Virus record (IMG/VR): IMGVR_UViG_3300034272_001457
Location: 1-42,119 of that record
DNA: 42,119 nucleotides
Reading direction: 5' to 3' (one strand)
Origin: a virus
The notes under the pieces are model-generated. The model had not been told where the DNA came from. It made no database searches and worked only from the letters and a program-made list of their open reading frames with translations. This document shows positions 17,643 through 27,443 of this stretch, in pieces (positions within the stretch are counted from its first letter, which is position 1; the number at the start of each line of letters is the position of its first letter). The translations under genes were made by a program, and so were the position numbers.

Positions 17643-19289
17643 CTATGGTGTAAATTGAATCCATACGTCGCCGTTTACTCCGTCCCCAACACTTGGGGCA
17701 GAAGTTGACGTAAAAACTGTTATGTTTGATGCTCTATCTAGCGACAAGGCTGTTTTCAGCGTAGCGTTGGGTATAGCCTCTACATTGCCAGTTCCAGCCG
17801 TATTGCGTCCCAACACTGTAGCAGTGGCTACTTGTGCTAAGTCCGCAAGTGTTACGGCATTGTTAGCAATCGTCAATACGCCTGTGTTTGAAAGAGTAGC
17901 ATCGCCCGACATAGCAACTGCCGTCGCCACGTTAGATCCATTACCCACTAATATATTTGCAGAAGTAAGAGTTGTGCCAAGCTTTCCTGCCAAAGCGTCA
18001 AATACGGCGTTTTGAGAAGGGGCAATTGTTGTTACGCCGTCTGTTATAGCATCCGCCACTTTGCCGTCTGCATAAGTGTTTGATGTTGTATTCGTCGCAT
18101 TGTCACCAGTGTTTGTACCGCTTGTATTGGTTAAAACGGTTTGCTGTGCATCTGTGATAAAACGCTTATTGCTTGAATCCGTAATGTTCGCGGTCGTCGT
18201 TGTGTCCACGTTCGCAACATTGCTTAATCCTACCGCCGTTTTATCTAACGTGGCAAGGCTTAAATCACCTCTAAAATACTGGCTAATTGTACCTGTTGTA
18301 ATAGTATTCTGCTTGGCGTTTAAAGCCGTTTGAGTCGCTGTACTTATTGGCTTGTTTAAATCACTTGTATTGTCAACGTTTCCAAGCCCTACCGCTGCTT
18401 TATCTAAGGTTTGAAAGGTCTTATCGCCTCTGTAATACTGGCTAGTTGTCCCAGCAGTTATGGTATTCTCTTTCCCATTTAATGCCGTTTGCGTAGCAGT
18501 TGAAATAGGTTTATTAGCATCGCTCGTATTGTCAACATTGCCTAAGCCTACACTTGTTTTATCTAAAGCCAAGGGCTTCCATAATCCGTCCGCAAACTTG
18601 GCTAGAACATTGCCTGTTACTGCCCCTGTCAACAATACATCGTGCAGTTCTGCAAGTTCTAAGCCGTTGTCCACCTTTACATAAAGTATGCCTGAAGCAC
18701 CGCCACCTTGCTTTACACAATACCCAAGTACCACACTATGGGCAGGCTGTGTAGGTCTCGTCGTGGTTAATTGTCCAGCAGTCTCACTTAACCATACAAT
18801 CTGCCCCTCTGCTAATGCTGAAGTGTTTACGCCGTCTAAAAGCCCAACGGCTACCACATAACCGTTCGTATTGTTCGCAATCGCTTCTTGAGTAATTCCT
18901 AAAGTTTGTGAAGCCGTGGCTTCAAACGAAGCATCTGCTGGAGCCACCGTCATCACAATGCCTGAACTACCCAACTGATAAACCGCCGTACCCTTCGGTA
19001 TCGTTGCCCCTGTTTGGTTTCTTACCAGTTTACGCACTACTGTTGCCGTGTCAACCGTAATGCTATCTAGTTTTGTTTTATCCGCTGGCAACATTAAACT
19101 TGCATTGGTTGCTGAACCAGCAGGGATCGTCGCATCCGTCCCTGTGTCATTCGTTACAATGCCATTGGTGGGTGAAGCCGTGTAAGCCAAGTTAGTGGCT
19201 CCACCACCACCACCGCCACCAGTTGAAACAATGCCACCAGTTAAGACTTCAATTGTTTTGCGGTCTGCTGAAAGCTCTATAATTTTCAA
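17643..19289 (-). CDS. Tail fibre protein with 53-residue repeats
   Basis: 548 residues. A short N-terminal attachment segment, a Gly run (residues 24-30) and a globular domain (about 85-235) precede two full and one partial tandem repeats (242-347 and onward; each starts LDK-x-x-VGLGNVDNTSD). A Ser/Thr/Asn/Ala-rich C-terminal region follows. The VGLGNVDNTSD phrase is frequent in trimeric phage fibres. The last residues (PSVGDGVNGDVWIQF) resemble a terminal tip segment. It likely binds the host surface; repeats make it a place for length variation. Confidence 0.82.
   Translation of the reverse strand: MKIIELSADRKTIEVLTGGIVSTGGGGGGGATNLAYTASPTNGIVTNDTGTDATIPAGSATNASLMLPADKTKLDSITVDTATVVRKLVRNQTGATIPKGTAVYQLGSSGIVMTVAPADASFEATASQTLGITQEAIANNTNGYVVAVGLLDGVNTSALAEGQIVWLSETAGQLTTTRPTQPAHSVVLGYCVKQGGGASGILYVKVDNGLELAELHDVLLTGAVTGNVLAKFADGLWKPLALDKTSVGLGNVDNTSDANKPISTATQTALNGKENTITAGTTSQYYRGDKTFQTLDKAAVGLGNVDNTSDLNKPISTATQTALNAKQNTITTGTISQYFRGDLSLATLDKTAVGLSNVANVDTTTTANITDSSNKRFITDAQQTVLTNTSGTNTGDNATNTTSNTYADGKVADAITDGVTTIAPSQNAVFDALAGKLGTTLTSANILVGNGSNVATAVAMSGDATLSNTGVLTIANNAVTLADLAQVATATVLGRNTAGTGNVEAIPNATLKTALSLDRASNITVFTSTSAPSVGDGVNGDVWIQFTP
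18249..18566 (-). repeat. Two tandem 159-bp fibre repeats (53 residues each)
   Basis: Residues 242-294 and 295-347 of the fibre protein repeat LDK..VGLGNVDNTSD.NKPI, STATQTALN and SQYxRGD in the same order. A third, diverged copy begins at residue 348. The DNA copies have diverged while the protein has not, which suggests old duplication and selection. Confidence 0.72.
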
Positions 19290-19708
19290 CGTGAAGTATC
19301 CTTCTCGATTAAGACATCCCCTTTAAATTGCGTATCAACGACACCACTTGAATAAGTAAGTTGTAAATCGTAAACGCCAATTTTGTAATACGTGACTTCT
19401 TTGCCATCTTCGATTTCTGTCACTAATGAAGTTGTACCGCTTGCCATTAAGGTGTCAATAGCCCCCCAATCGGCTTGTGGGATTGACAAAGTGATGATAT
19501 TGTCGGCAATTGTAGTAGTAAATATATAAAGTGGGGAACCTGTGGATGAAAGCGTGGCTCTTACTTGCATCAAAGCCGTCGCCTCTGTTAAGTCTTGAAG
19601 CTGGCGTGGCTTAACGCTTTCGTCCCATATTTTTACAGTTCGAATCGCCGTGTCGCCACGGTAAAACTTTAATTTGTGATATGGAACGTTAATAAGATCG
19701 CTAGACAT
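19286..19708 (-). CDS. Fibre-associated protein, BppU N-terminus-like
   Basis: 140 residues. The start (HKLKFYRGDTAIRTVKIWDE) and the beta-rich body with YDLQLTYSSGVVDTQFKGDV match the first domain of baseplate upper proteins, which accept a property list and anchor a receptor-binding module. It overlaps the fibre gene by four bases, so the two may form one fibre, with this protein as the base. Confidence 0.68.
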   Translation of the reverse strand: MSSDLINVPYHKLKFYRGDTAIRTVKIWDESVKPRQLQDLTEATALMQVRATLSSTGSPLYIFTTTIADNIITLSIPQADWGAIDTLMASGTTSLVTEIEDGKEVTYYKIGVYDLQLTYSSGVVDTQFKGDVLIEKDTSR

Positions 19709-20074
19709 TTAAGCCTCCAGTATCGCTAAAACGGCTTGCTTCAAAGCGTCAAGCTGTGCGTCGCCTTGCGTATCAATTCGATTCACTACCACGATAGCAA
19801 CTCCCACTTGCCCAGCATTTAATGCCGTGGCAATGCTTGCGGATGCTGGCAAGAAATCGGCTTGCGTTTCGTCATCAAGCGTTGAGATAAGGGTGGTAAG
19901 TTCACGGAGCTTGTCTAATGGCGTTTGTGGGGGAGTGGCTTCAGTATAGCCGTCGAGGGAATCCGCCTCAACCAGCGTTTCATTATCACCCAGCTCCCAG
20001 TCTGCTTCTACCGTGCGAAATCCTGTGTAGGTGGCGTTTTCTTCATTAAAATTAGTGAAGGCGTAAAATGGCAT
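19709..20074 (-). CDS. Small tail protein near fibres
   Basis: 121 residues. An N-terminal beta segment (MPFYAFTNFNEENATYTGFR) is followed by a helical Ala/Leu-rich C-terminus (NRIDTQGDAQLDALKQAVLA). The plan (short globular head plus helix) is like some tail fibre assembly chaperones, but no signature motif is present. Confidence 0.62.
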   Translation of the reverse strand: MPFYAFTNFNEENATYTGFRTVEADWELGDNETLVEADSLDGYTEATPPQTPLDKLRELTTLISTLDDETQADFLPASASIATALNAGQVGVAIVVVNRIDTQGDAQLDALKQAVLAILEA

Positions 20075-20084
20075 AATGAAATCC

Positions 20085-21317
20085 TTATAAGTTGATTGTG
20101 TAGCCTGTAACGGCTAGGTCAACCCCACTGATTGTGACTTTTGCATCAATACTTTGACTGCTATTAGTGAGGACAGGTAATTCTCTTGACTGTACCGCCC
20201 CAGCTAAATCGTAGATGTATTCGTTTGTAGCCCCTGTTGGGCGAAACAAAACAGCACCGCCACCTCTTGCATAACCAAATAACGTGGCTACTGTTGACGG
20301 TGGTGGGACAAAAGAAGCAAGTGAAAACGCAGAATAAGTACCGCTTGAAACTAAACCGATTAAAGTCGGACTGCTAGTTAAACCTGCTGTAGCCCCATTT
20401 AATTGCGTTGAATAACGTGTATGTGAACTACGTCCCGCCCAAGAAACCATATAAAACGGCAGAATGTTTGCCGAGCCGTCGGTTCTCAACGTCAAAGGCA
20501 ACTGCACGACCTTTTGTGAGACTGTTGCAATCGTCAAGGTGCTGGCTCCGTTGGTGGTGGAAGCGACGTAACCGCCTGAATAGGCGTAGACGTAGTACCA
20601 TGTGTTATTAGCAACCGTTAAGCCGTCAGCAAGTCCGTTGGCTCCGTTGGTGGCAAGGTCAAGGTTACGGCTTGCTGAACTCAATAAGATGTTTGCTGTG
20701 TTGTCTTGAGTACGAGCGGTTAAGGCTCCGTTGAAGTTGACACGCTTGGGTTGAGCTGAATCGTAGGTGGGAACAGGGACGTTCAGGTAGCCGTTAGGGA
20801 GTGCCATTGTGTCTTCACTACCTATTGTCGCCTTAAGCGTCCATAAAGACCCATTGTTTGCCGTGTTTCGCAAGTAAAGCTTTGAATCCGTAATGCTTAA
20901 AATCAGCTGGTCAACCACACCACTACCACGGTTAATAACCAAGACGGAGCCATTGCCGTAAGTGTTGTTTGTCGTGCCTGTCGTGATACGGTACAAGCCT
21001 GTTTGGTCGACGCTGTTTAAATCGTCACCACTCTTTAAGGGAGCTGTGCCACCTAAACCATAAACCAGCATCAACTCGTTAATATAAGTGGAAAGGTTTT
21101 TATTTAAAGGAAACTGCGTGTACCAAGTGGTATTTCCTGCGTCTCTCGTTTTAAAAAAGTTCGTGGTAGTATCCGCCCACCCCATAAAAGCATCTAAATC
21201 ACTAGGAGCTGTACTTCCTGAATTGTTGGTTTGAATCGCAAGCAACGCATCGTTTATGTCCGACGCATAAGCACTTCCTGATTGTGACGCTGAAACGGTA
21301 TAATCTGCTTGTGGCAT
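20085..21317 (-). CDS. Tail fibre / receptor-binding protein
   Basis: 410 residues, directly after the J-like tip protein. The N-terminus (YTVSASQSGSAYASDINDAL, then FMGWADTTTNFFKTRDAGNT) is a common attachment segment in phage fibres. A beta-rich middle with NTWYYVYAYSGGYVASTTNG is typical of the tip fold of receptor binders, which often recurs in siphoviruses. It likely contributes to host range. Confidence 0.75.
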   Translation of the reverse strand: MPQADYTVSASQSGSAYASDINDALLAIQTNNSGSTAPSDLDAFMGWADTTTNFFKTRDAGNTTWYTQFPLNKNLSTYINELMLVYGLGGTAPLKSGDDLNSVDQTGLYRITTGTTNNTYGNGSVLVINRGSGVVDQLILSITDSKLYLRNTANNGSLWTLKATIGSEDTMALPNGYLNVPVPTYDSAQPKRVNFNGALTARTQDNTANILLSSASRNLDLATNGANGLADGLTVANNTWYYVYAYSGGYVASTTNGASTLTIATVSQKVVQLPLTLRTDGSANILPFYMVSWAGRSSHTRYSTQLNGATAGLTSSPTLIGLVSSGTYSAFSLASFVPPPSTVATLFGYARGGGAVLFRPTGATNEYIYDLAGAVQSRELPVLTNSSQSIDAKVTISGVDLAVTGYTINL

Positions 21318-21337
21318 TTAAGACACCTCCGATTTTA

Positions 21338-24300
21338 TTATAATGCTTTTCCGTAGCCTCGTGCTAACCAGTCAACTAAGTGGGTATGACTACCTCCGCT
21401 GTGATGCACATAAACATCAAAGGATGAACTTGTAATGTTTGTAATTTCTAAATACTCGTTAGATTCAAAGTTTAATGGCGTAACCTGAATGTTAGGGCGT
21501 GCCTTAAATGGTACGCTAAACGTAACGGTGCTAGCACCTACTGGCAAGTTTACGGCATTTGCAGATTCTAAACGGTCGGGCATATCGCAAGTGACGCTTA
21601 ACGTCGTAACCGTGGGGATTTTAGACTGCAAGAATGAACGCATCACAAGACGGAATCTAAACGCCCTTGCTTCATAGTCCCCTGCATTTAAAGTTGACCA
21701 TGCTCCAAAAGAAACATTGTCGTTAGATGTTGCTACTTGAAGTTCTAACATTCCCTGCGTGTATTCAATGAAGCCGACATCAAGAACGCTAGACAAAGAA
21801 GCGAAATCAACCACATCGGCGATTGTTTCGCTATCCACTGTTGCCATTGTTGGCTCAAGTGATACATCGGGCATGAAAGACACCCATGAAGCGGTATCTC
21901 CCATAATAAAGTCTACAAGACCTGTTAATCGTGAAACATAAACATCGCCTAAGTCGATTGAATTATCAAACTCGTAATAAGCGGTATCCGTCACTAAGGG
22001 GTCGTCAATAACCAAGCCGTCAGGGATTACAATACACCCTGTTTTTGTGCCTGCAAAGGTCGGATGCTCGTCTATGGTTTCCACGACGTTAATGTTAATA
22101 TCGGGCGTGGTAAACGTCACACGGCTGGCATCAATGGCACTATAAGCGCCATAAAAGTCTTTTGCTTTAATAAAAAATGTTCCGTCTTGGTAAGGTATCG
22201 TTAAACTGGTATTCTGTGTAAATGTCAAAAATGGTGTTAAATCCCAAGCCGTACTTATTTTATTAGGGGTATAGCGTATCTCATAACCGTCTAAATCATT
22301 ATCTAAAACAGCATCCCATGTAAAGATGAGATCCCCACCGACGATTTTATAATTAAAGTTCTGCACATTCGCAGGCGCCAAGTTATTTTGAGCAAAGTCA
22401 ATGGTGGCAAGAACGCTCCCCATTGCTCTATTTTCGCTGGCTGTGGCTTGAATGGCATCCACTCGAATATCAAGGAGATTATCCACAATAGCTAAATCAT
22501 ACACAGTGCTTACTGTTTCGCCTGCATAGGTATAATTCTCATCGCTAGGGAGTTTATAATAAACCGCATACCGTGTGATGCGTGGGTCGGGCGATGCCGT
22601 CCAAGTGAGCAGTAATCGCTTTACTCTCACACCGTCTAAGTTTTCAAAGAAGCCCACACCTTTTAAATTGCTATGCAAGTAAACTTGTTGTCCGATTAAG
22701 GTTGTCGGGGTCTTGCCTGTGACAATACCCTGCTCGATTCGGTCATACTTCGTTCGGTCGTATTCAATGGCGGATATTTCATATTGAAACTTTTCTTGAT
22801 CCGTTTTTTCTTTTTTTGCTATAACATAAAACTCTCTAGGGGCAAGGTTAGACGCATTAACTCCCCAAACGCTATGTAACGCAGGCGTGTTGTCGTCTAG
22901 GTCGGGTTCATCCCCTACACTAACGGTTAATGGAGTATCAAAGCGGATATATTGCACATTGCCATAAGTAACAACGCCATTTTGATTACATGGTTTGATA
23001 ACACGCTCTCTTAATGAGCCGTCACGCATCATAACGTACATGGTGTAAGTCTGCAAGGCATCAAAAAATACATTGCTGTCTAAACGCATTCCTTCATAGC
23101 CTGTTGAGCCTATGTCGTCATAAAAAGTTTTTAAACGCCCACTTTGACGCAAAGTTTGAAAACTAGGGTCGTATATTCCTATAACATCGCCAATAGTAAT
23201 CTCTGCTCCCTCTAAACCAGTGGTAAAGCCTACTGTTTGATACTGACTCTTTTGAGTATCTAAAAGCCACCTGCCATAACGCCGTGCCTGCCCTTCGGAC
23301 GTACACCCAATGGAAGCAACGCTGGCTTGTTGATAGCCAAAAAGTTCAATTAAATAAGGGTCTTCAACGGTTACGGTTGCCTGTTGATATAAATCGTCGG
23401 GATCATTCCACCGCACTTGTGCCACGCTAGAGGTCGTATCTACCGATGCCGTGGCATAGGTAAAAGTTATACCGTCATTGTTGACTACGTTTGCTTGCGA
23501 AAATACCGCAATAGGGTCTTTCGGCATATCCGCCGTTAGAATAATAACGTCATTCGCACTGTAAACCATGCCATGAAAGACGGATGCCACCTTATTAACG
23601 ATGTCGTAAAAGCTCTCGTTATTCGCAAACCAGTAATTAAAGGTGTACCGTGGCTCCATGGCTTTACGCCCTGCCACAGGAACCAACTCATCGCAGTATT
23701 TCGCCACTTCATAAAAGCTGTACTTGTCGATTTGTGATGCACTAATGAAATGCCCCCCCCCATACCGCTGATTCGTGAGGATGTCATATAACACCCAAAC
23801 AGGGTTATTCGTCCAAGCTGTTTGAAACGTGCCGTCCCAATAGCCCAAAGGTTCATTATAAAGTCGTGTTATCGGGTCATAGGTATTGGGGATTTTAACT
23901 TTAACGCCGTCGATTAAATAGCCACGCTTGGGAAGGTTGTTGCCAAATAAAGACGCATCAATTTTTATTCCTGCAATGGCTCTATTCGCATAGGTGAGCT
24001 TTGTCTCCACGCCTTCGGCATACGCTGACCAATATAAATCGTTTTGCAAGTAGGGGCTGTTACTGTCTTCTGTTACCCTTGTCACCTTTATATCCCACGG
24101 ACTCCCCCCATTGTCTTTAGGGAGCAATACCAAGTATTCACGCTCATAGGTTGAAGCGGTACGTCCTGAAATAACAGTTTCTTTATTGACCAGTTCAAAA
24201 ACTTCGGATACCGTCCACCCACTAGGTGGCGTGATGCGATATTGCCCTTCTGCTAATCCGATGATTTCATCGTCTAGCTTGTACCATAAGCCGTATTGTG

Positions 24301-25060
24301 ATTTTGTGGAGATCCCCCCACTTTCCATTTTAAGGTTTTGGTTAATAAAATTGACCGTACCATTATAGCCTTGTGTGGGGTTATAAACCGTGTACCCTGT
24401 TGGTTCAATACTGTAATTTTCCGTAATGTTTGAGCCACTTGGCATAAGTTTATACACTAACGCAGGCGTTTCTACGTTGTCTAAAAAGTACGCTTGGCTA
24501 GGATTATCAACACGTTTTGTAAGGACTACCCGAAAGCCTGTAGCCGTGTTAGACGTAAGCCATTGACCGCCTGTTTGATTGATACGTTGCCACGCACGCC
24601 CAAACTGTTTATAACCTGTGCCGTTTTCGTTCACCTCGATTTTAAAGGCAACACTTTGCCTTAATACATCGCCATTTGTAGTGTCTTGAAACTGCAACGC
24701 AGGCACGGCAATTTTAATACGCACATAATCGGCATCGGGGTTTGTAATCGTACGAATTACAGGGGACGCCTGCAATACCTTAACACCTACATTCACCAAG
24801 CTTTCCACACCGCCAAAGCCTTGTATTTCGGTTTGGTCTGCTTCGCCCAGCCGTGATTGAAACTCTACCCCTTGAAAGTTAAAGCTCCCATTCGCATTTT
24901 GCAAGGACGTGTCGTTAAAGTAAACACTATTTAAACCGTTGACTAATCCCTTGACTTCACCCTCTGAAATGACTTCAAGGATCCGTGCGACGTTATTCGC
25001 CTGTAAATCAATCGGCGACGATACAGGCGTTCTTGATTTTGGCTTGTTTGACCCACCCAT
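21338..25060 (-). CDS. J: Tail tip attachment protein, lambda J-like
   Basis: 1240 residues, close to lambda J (1132). The N-terminus (SPIDLQANNVARILEVISEG EV...) and the region around residues 330-480 (GGSPWDIKVTRVTEDSNSPY ... PVWVLYDILTNQRYGGGHF) are the conserved J core, which forms the trimeric tail tip. Fibronectin-like segments follow (about 830-1010). The last ~150 residues, including HHSGGSHTHL, are the variable part used for receptor contact. Start overlaps the I-like gene by one base, as in lambda order K-I-J. Confidence 0.92.
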   Translation of the reverse strand: MGGSNKPKSRTPVSSPIDLQANNVARILEVISEGEVKGLVNGLNSVYFNDTSLQNANGSFNFQGVEFQSRLGEADQTEIQGFGGVESLVNVGVKVLQASPVIRTITNPDADYVRIKIAVPALQFQDTTNGDVLRQSVAFKIEVNENGTGYKQFGRAWQRINQTGGQWLTSNTATGFRVVLTKRVDNPSQAYFLDNVETPALVYKLMPSGSNITENYSIEPTGYTVYNPTQGYNGTVNFINQNLKMESGGISTKSQYGLWYKLDDEIIGLAEGQYRITPPSGWTVSEVFELVNKETVISGRTASTYEREYLVLLPKDNGGSPWDIKVTRVTEDSNSPYLQNDLYWSAYAEGVETKLTYANRAIAGIKIDASLFGNNLPKRGYLIDGVKVKIPNTYDPITRLYNEPLGYWDGTFQTAWTNNPVWVLYDILTNQRYGGGHFISASQIDKYSFYEVAKYCDELVPVAGRKAMEPRYTFNYWFANNESFYDIVNKVASVFHGMVYSANDVIILTADMPKDPIAVFSQANVVNNDGITFTYATASVDTTSSVAQVRWNDPDDLYQQATVTVEDPYLIELFGYQQASVASIGCTSEGQARRYGRWLLDTQKSQYQTVGFTTGLEGAEITIGDVIGIYDPSFQTLRQSGRLKTFYDDIGSTGYEGMRLDSNVFFDALQTYTMYVMMRDGSLRERVIKPCNQNGVVTYGNVQYIRFDTPLTVSVGDEPDLDDNTPALHSVWGVNASNLAPREFYVIAKKEKTDQEKFQYEISAIEYDRTKYDRIEQGIVTGKTPTTLIGQQVYLHSNLKGVGFFENLDGVRVKRLLLTWTASPDPRITRYAVYYKLPSDENYTYAGETVSTVYDLAIVDNLLDIRVDAIQATASENRAMGSVLATIDFAQNNLAPANVQNFNYKIVGGDLIFTWDAVLDNDLDGYEIRYTPNKISTAWDLTPFLTFTQNTSLTIPYQDGTFFIKAKDFYGAYSAIDASRVTFTTPDININVVETIDEHPTFAGTKTGCIVIPDGLVIDDPLVTDTAYYEFDNSIDLGDVYVSRLTGLVDFIMGDTASWVSFMPDVSLEPTMATVDSETIADVVDFASLSSVLDVGFIEYTQGMLELQVATSNDNVSFGAWSTLNAGDYEARAFRFRLVMRSFLQSKIPTVTTLSVTCDMPDRLESANAVNLPVGASTVTFSVPFKARPNIQVTPLNFESNEYLEITNITSSSFDVYVHHSGGSHTHLVDWLARGYGKAL

Positions 25061-25680
25061 TACAACACCTCTTCGGTCGTGATTGATTGGCTAATGACGT
25101 TTGACCCACAATAAAAACGCCCATACGTTACAGGCACACCCACGCCTTTACCTAGTCGATTCGTTGCCCCTGTAAACAAGGTACTTTGACGATCCGCTGT
25201 ATTGTCCCCTTGTTGTAAGTCGCCGATTTTGGGTATGGGTGTAAATAGTGCCACAATGCCCCCTAGAAGCGTTGTAGCACCCCCGATAATCAAACCAACG
25301 CCGATACTTGCTAATTGAGCACCCGTCAAGGTTCCTATGCCCCCTGTCATAAACGTGAGAGCAATCCCTGCCGCAATTAGCAACACGCCTGCAATAATTC
25401 CGATAAATTTCTTTCCATAAACGCCTTCTACTGGTACAAGGTGAATCGTATCGACGCCATTGGGCAAGCTTACATCAAAGCGTGAATCTTCTGAAAGCAA
25501 ACGGCTTTTACCGTCATCGGTTAGGCTGAAGCGATACCAGCCACGCTTTAGCATTTGACGTATCCCCTTAAATGTGCGTAAAAGAAAGGAAACCACTTGT
25601 TGAGCGGTTTCCGCATTTATCCGCAGGGAATTAGGGGAGAAAGTCTTTAATTTTCCATGTAAAACAATCGTTACAAGCAT
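25060..25680 (-). CDS. I: Tail tip assembly protein, lambda I-like
   Basis: 206 residues. A ubiquitin-like N-terminal part (VTIVLHGKLKTFSPNSLRIN) precedes two hydrophobic Gly-rich segments (about 97-120, GIIAGVLLIAAGIALTFMTG, and 125-150). The C-terminal segment TGATNRLGKGVGVPVTYGR is typical of the family. Lambda I is needed for tip assembly but not found in the finished tail. Order K-I-J is preserved. Confidence 0.88.
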   Translation of the reverse strand: MLVTIVLHGKLKTFSPNSLRINAETAQQVVSFLLRTFKGIRQMLKRGWYRFSLTDDGKSRLLSEDSRFDVSLPNGVDTIHLVPVEGVYGKKFIGIIAGVLLIAAGIALTFMTGGIGTLTGAQLASIGVGLIIGGATTLLGGIVALFTPIPKIGDLQQGDNTADRQSTLFTGATNRLGKGVGVPVTYGRFYCGSNVISQSITTEEVL

Positions 25681-25694
25681 TTGATGCCCTCCCC

Positions 25695-26402
25695 TTACAT
25701 TGTAACCTTTAAAAGCATATGCAGGCGTTCCATACTAGCGTGAACTGGCGTTAAACGGCTTACTCCGTTCATAGGATGATGAAGCATCAAACCGTCGCCC
25801 ACATAAACGCCTGCGTGTTCACCTTGACGACCTACACGAATCACAATCAAATCACCAATCTCTAAAGGGCTATCGGCTGGTTTAATTGTGCCAAGCCCTT
25901 GAAAGTTAAGCGTGTAATAGTAGCCGTTTCTGTCATAAAAGTCTCTAGGGACAATAGGGAACTCATAACCCTTGTTTATTTTAAACCAGTCCATAATGAC
26001 CGCAAAGCAATCGCCCTTTCCGTCGCTTCCATAATCGCCCCAGCGGTAATGCCTGCCTAGTAAGCTTTCCTTTGTCGGTTGAATCGACGAATGCCAAAAT
26101 ACAGGATTTACCACGTCGTTATGACTGCAATAGTTCATTATCCCTTGTGGCTTGTCGCTTGATGCAAACATCTGCATATCAAGCATGGACGGCACTAATG
26201 GCTCATTTGAAGGTATTGGGTGCGTGTGCAAGTAAGCCTCCGCCCCTTCAATCATGGAACCGTCCACGAACTCTTCACTACCTACTTTAACCAAGTGCCA
26301 TGTACCATTTATTTTAGCAAACAAATGTTCATTCTTTAATTCATCGGCGGATCGTGCCATAAGTTGCATGGTAACGTGTTGACGGTCTGCATCACTAAAC
26401 AT
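25695..26402 (-). CDS. K: Tail protein, lambda K-like: JAMM + NlpC/P60
   Basis: 235 residues with two enzyme domains. The Mov34/JAMM domain shows His59-x-His61-Pro, with Ser72 and Asp75 in the expected spacing and Glu53 or Glu56 upstream. The NlpC/P60 domain has Cys132 in GKGDCFAV, His196 in GEHAGVYVG and His208/209. In lambda this protein is required for tip assembly and probably has peptidoglycan endopeptidase activity for DNA entry. All catalytic residues appear intact. Confidence 0.92.
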   Translation of the reverse strand: MFSDADRQHVTMQLMARSADELKNEHLFAKINGTWHLVKVGSEEFVDGSMIEGAEAYLHTHPIPSNEPLVPSMLDMQMFASSDKPQGIMNYCSHNDVVNPVFWHSSIQPTKESLLGRHYRWGDYGSDGKGDCFAVIMDWFKINKGYEFPIVPRDFYDRNGYYYTLNFQGLGTIKPADSPLEIGDLIVIRVGRQGEHAGVYVGDGLMLHHPMNGVSRLTPVHASMERLHMLLKVTM

Positions 26403-26404
26403 GG

Positions 26405-27100
26405 TTACGCCTCACTAAAGTTTGGGAACCCATTAAAGGGAACTGCCGTCTTGAAACGTGCTTCACAACCGCCTACTGTCTTACTGCAACGGTCTAGGGC
26501 TTGCGTGGTGACTTCGTTAAACTCGTCGAAGTATTGCGTCCCTGCGTAAGGGCAAGGGTTGACATCGGCAATTACAAAGCTTGATGTGTCCGCATCCCAC
26601 CGCCTATAGATATGGTTACAATAGTTGACCATTTGGTTTTTGGGGAATTGCTGACGGTTTGCCAGCTCCATTGCGGTAATCAGTTCAAACTCAATAGCAA
26701 CGCTTGTTTGGCTTGTAATTTGGTTAATGTAAAATGTATCGTAATTAACAAACTCATCCGTAATCGTGGGTGTGATGTCGTCTAGTTCATTACGTCTTAC
26801 ACGAATTCTTGTAAACTTACAGTTCTGCAAGCCTCTGTATTCGTTGATGCCACCTACTAGCAACGCCTGCAAGTTTGAAACAACAAACGTAGGGCGTGGA
26901 GCCTTTCCACTTTCAATCTCGAAGCCTTGAGCATCAATAGGGAACGCCGTGTAAGTATTGCCGTTGAATACAATGTTTGTACGGTTTTCAAGGCATGAGG
27001 GGCTTAGGTAAATAATCCCACCGCCATAAATCGCCGTGTCGATTTGAAATAATGTGACGATTGAACCAAAACTAGGGAGTTGAGCATCAAGCAAGATCAA
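26405..27100 (-). CDS. L: Minor tail protein, lambda L-like with four-Cys cluster site
   Basis: 231 residues. Cys161 (NYCNH), Cys183 (NPCPYAG), Cys205 (DRCSK) and Cys212 (GGCEARF) match the four cysteines that bind an iron-sulfur cluster in lambda L; the DRC-K-x-x-GC-x-R pattern is characteristic. The protein is part of the tail tip with M and K. It overlaps the M-like gene by 14 bases. Confidence 0.9.
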   Translation of the reverse strand: MILLDAQLPSFGSIVTLFQIDTAIYGGGIIYLSPSCLENRTNIVFNGNTYTAFPIDAQGFEIESGKAPRPTFVVSNLQALLVGGINEYRGLQNCKFTRIRVRRNELDDITPTITDEFVNYDTFYINQITSQTSVAIEFELITAMELANRQQFPKNQMVNYCNHIYRRWDADTSSFVIADVNPCPYAGTQYFDEFNEVTTQALDRCSKTVGGCEARFKTAVPFNGFPNFSEA

Positions 27101-27443
27101 ACACCTCTCTTAGTTTAAAAGTCACGTTCCAAAGATTTGCTTCTGTTGCCGATACTTGAATGGGATCTTGACACACCCATAAACGAGGAGAGGCTTCACT
27201 AGAAAGCGTGTAGTAAAAAGATTCATAACCACCCCTTGCGTTAAAAAAACCGACAAGGTTATTTTTTTCAGTCGCATTTAATAACGCACAAGTAAGTGTT
27301 ACGTTTAGAATCTTAAAGTTTATGCCGTCTGCTACTCTTTGCTCGTAACCATCGCCAAACTTGGCTGTTTGGACACGGTACGATGTTTCTTCAGTGTATC
27401 CACTTTGGCTAGGCGTTACTGGCAAGGTGAGTGTTGAAGGCAT
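27087..27443 (-). CDS. M: Minor tail protein, lambda M-like
   Basis: 118 residues. TEETSYRVQTAKFGDGYEQR and ARGGYESFYYTLSSEASPRL, followed by LWVCQDPIQVSATEANLWNV, are the hallmarks of the M family (DUF tail tip protein that joins the tube and tip). Located between tape measure and L as in lambda. Confidence 0.9.
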   Translation of the reverse strand: MPSTLTLPVTPSQSGYTEETSYRVQTAKFGDGYEQRVADGINFKILNVTLTCALLNATEKNNLVGFFNARGGYESFYYTLSSEASPRLWVCQDPIQVSATEANLWNVTFKLREVFDLA

